Source of the DNA: Halopseudomonas xinjiangensis
Lineage (GTDB): Bacteria; Pseudomonadota; Gammaproteobacteria; Pseudomonadales; Pseudomonadaceae
Assembly: GCF_900104945.1 (NCBI RefSeq)
Contig: NZ_LT629736.1
Location: 992,001 to 1,056,000, forward strand
Reading direction: 5' to 3'
Length of the DNA: 64,000 bases
Position numbers and translations under genes: made by a program. Under the pieces are notes generated by a model, which was given only the letters and a program-made list of their open reading frames with translations, was not told the DNA's origin and did no database searches. Shown in pieces: positions 62,759 to 64,000 of this stretch (the stretch's first letter is position 1; each line of letters opens with the position of its first letter).

Positions 62759-64000
62759 ATGGCAGAACAGGCCAGGCCGGCGATATCGTCGGCTCTCGAG
62801 GCATTTTACCAGCGTGAGCTTGCGCACCCTGACAAGACCTATCTGGTCCAGCCGCTTGGCGATGGATCGGTTGTGTCGTATTCCTGGGCACAAGTAGGAG
62901 ACCAGGCGCGGCGTATGGCCGCCTATCTGCGGAGCCTTCAATTCCCGGCGTCCAGTCATATCGCGCTGTTATCGCGCAACTGCGCGCACTGGATTATCGC
63001 TGACCTGGCGATCTGGATGGCTGGGCACGTATCCGTTCCGGTATACCCGACCCTCACGGCTGACTCGGTACGGCAGGTCCTGGAGCACTCGGATTGCCGC
63101 GCTGTTTTTGTCGGCAAGCTGGAGAACTGGCAGCAGCTGCGTGGCGGCCTGCCCGAGCAGCTCCCGTGGATAGCATTGCCGCTTGGTCCGGAGGATGCCC
63201 ACCTGCTGCCCTGGCAGAGCCTGATCGACGCCAATGAACCCTGGACGCAAACGCATCGCGTAGCGCCTACCGATGTCGCGACGATCATCTATACCTCTGG
63301 CACGTCCGGAATCGCGAAAGGCGTCATGCTCAGCTTCGCGAGCATGTACTACGCCGCCAACAATGGTTTGCGGCTGTTCACTATCAGCGAGGATGACCGG
63401 CTGCTGTCCTACCTGCCGCTGAGCAACGTCGCCGAGCGTCAGTTCGTGGAAATCGCCTCGCTATTGTCCGGGCAGACCGTGTATTTCGTGCACAGCGCCC
63501 AGACGTTCGTCGAAGATAACCGACGCGCGCGTCCGACCGTGTTCTTCGGCGTACCGAGGATATGGTTCAAGCTCCAGCAAAGCGTGCTGCAGAAGGTCCC
63601 AGCGGGGCTGTTGAACACAGTGTTGGCGACGCCCCTGCTGGGTCCGCGTGTCGCAAGGCGTGTGCTGGAACGGCTCGGCTTCGACCAGATTCGCTACGCC
63701 GTCAGCGGCGCCGCTCCGATCGACGACCAGCTCCTGCTCTGGTATCACCGCCTCGGCATGAGCCTGGTGGAAATTTATGGCATGACCGAGAACGCCGGCT
63801 ATTCGCATCTGGGCCGACCCAAACGCTTCAAGAGCGGTTGGATCGGTCTGCCGAATCCCGGAGTAGAGTGCCGCCTGTCCGGGGATGGAGAACTTCTGGT
63901 CCGCAGCCCGGCGAATATGCTCGGCTATTACAAGGATCCGGTCCGGACGGCGGAAACGCTCGATGAACATGGTTTTCTTCACACCGGCGATTGCGGTGCA
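62759..64000 (+). CDS. AMP-forming acyl-CoA synthetase, 3' partial
   Basis: Open from the ATG at 62759 (AAGAGG 8 bases upstream) to the end of the window, 414 codons. AMP signature IIYTSGTSGIAKGVMLS, YGMTENAGYSH, and HTGDCG at the edge. Closest to long-chain acyl-CoA synthetases of the FadD15/AMP-binding type. C-terminal domain is cut off. Same direction as gpsA-sixA, 103 bases after sixA. Confidence 0.9.
   Translation, partial: MAEQARPAISSALEAFYQRELAHPDKTYLVQPLGDGSVVSYSWAQVGDQARRMAAYLRSLQFPASSHIALLSRNCAHWIIADLAIWMAGHVSVPVYPTLTADSVRQVLEHSDCRAVFVGKLENWQQLRGGLPEQLPWIALPLGPEDAHLLPWQSLIDANEPWTQTHRVAPTDVATIIYTSGTSGIAKGVMLSFASMYYAANNGLRLFTISEDDRLLSYLPLSNVAERQFVEIASLLSGQTVYFVHSAQTFVEDNRRARPTVFFGVPRIWFKLQQSVLQKVPAGLLNTVLATPLLGPRVARRVLERLGFDQIRYAVSGAAPIDDQLLLWYHRLGMSLVEIYGMTENAGYSHLGRPKRFKSGWIGLPNPGVECRLSGDGELLVRSPANMLGYYKDPVRTAETLDEHGFLHTGDCGA

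Overview
The window looks like a GC-rich gammaproteobacterial chromosome of the Pseudomonas lineage, most likely Halopseudomonas (the former P. pertucinogena group). The reasons are the PE-H-like polyester hydrolase at the left edge, the right-hand gene order (MCP, fabB, fabA, hybrid kinase, TonB receptor, gpsA, DUF4389, sixA), which recalls the fabAB/gpsA neighbourhood of P. aeruginosa, and Pseudomonas-type REP sequences. This assignment is inference from gene content. I see no rRNA, tRNA, CRISPR array, insertion sequence or prophage.

Layout. 0-8 kb: 3' part of a PETase-like hydrolase with its terminator, a TetR regulator divergent from a DUF2855 gene and a GST, then SDR, GNAT, UMF1-type MFS and RarD genes. 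7.6-15.6 kb: RHH protein, PfpI/DJ-1 protein, secreted hydrolase, DUF1329 protein, a membrane-anchored orphan response regulator, a Tat-exported aldo/keto reductase and a CinA-like protein. 15.7-19.5 kb: LemA plus two TPM-domain proteins, then a chemoreceptor behind a FliA (sigma-28) promoter. 19.6-23.6 kb: a Baeyer-Villiger-type monooxygenase, SDR and hydrolase operon divergent from its TetR regulator, with an operator-like palindrome between them. 23.6-28 kb: GDPD behind a Pho-box candidate, yebG behind a perfect LexA box, a GH5 glycosidase, a gene-free stretch of about 680 bp, a small hypothetical gene and a frameshifted LuxR remnant. 28-35 kb: small secreted proteins, a flavodoxin-type reductase, an ion channel, a diguanylate cyclase, and a DUF3182/hydrolase pair. 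35.2-39.2 kb: a two-gene repair operon (Fan1-type VRR-NUC nuclease and a nuclease-helicase fusion). 39.4-44.8 kb: LysE exporter, lipoprotein esterase, NSS transporter, ankyrin protein and Bcr/CflA efflux pump.

The most notable region is 44.8-50.2 kb, a selenocysteine module on the minus strand. A thioredoxin-like protein gene (CPTC motif) overlaps by ATGA a UGSC-family selenoprotein. The Sec codon of that selenoprotein is an in-frame TGA at 48477-48479, followed at the right distance by a bacterial SECIS hairpin. selA and selB follow directly. A conventional caller splits the selenoprotein into two short ORFs. selC and selD are not in the window.

50.3-64 kb: a soluble chemoreceptor with a C-terminal Cache domain, fabB-fabA, an acyl-CoA ligase, a TonB receptor / periplasmic binding protein / hybrid histidine kinase cluster, the gpsA-DUF4389-sixA operon with ATGA overlaps, and a second AMP-forming ligase cut by the right edge.
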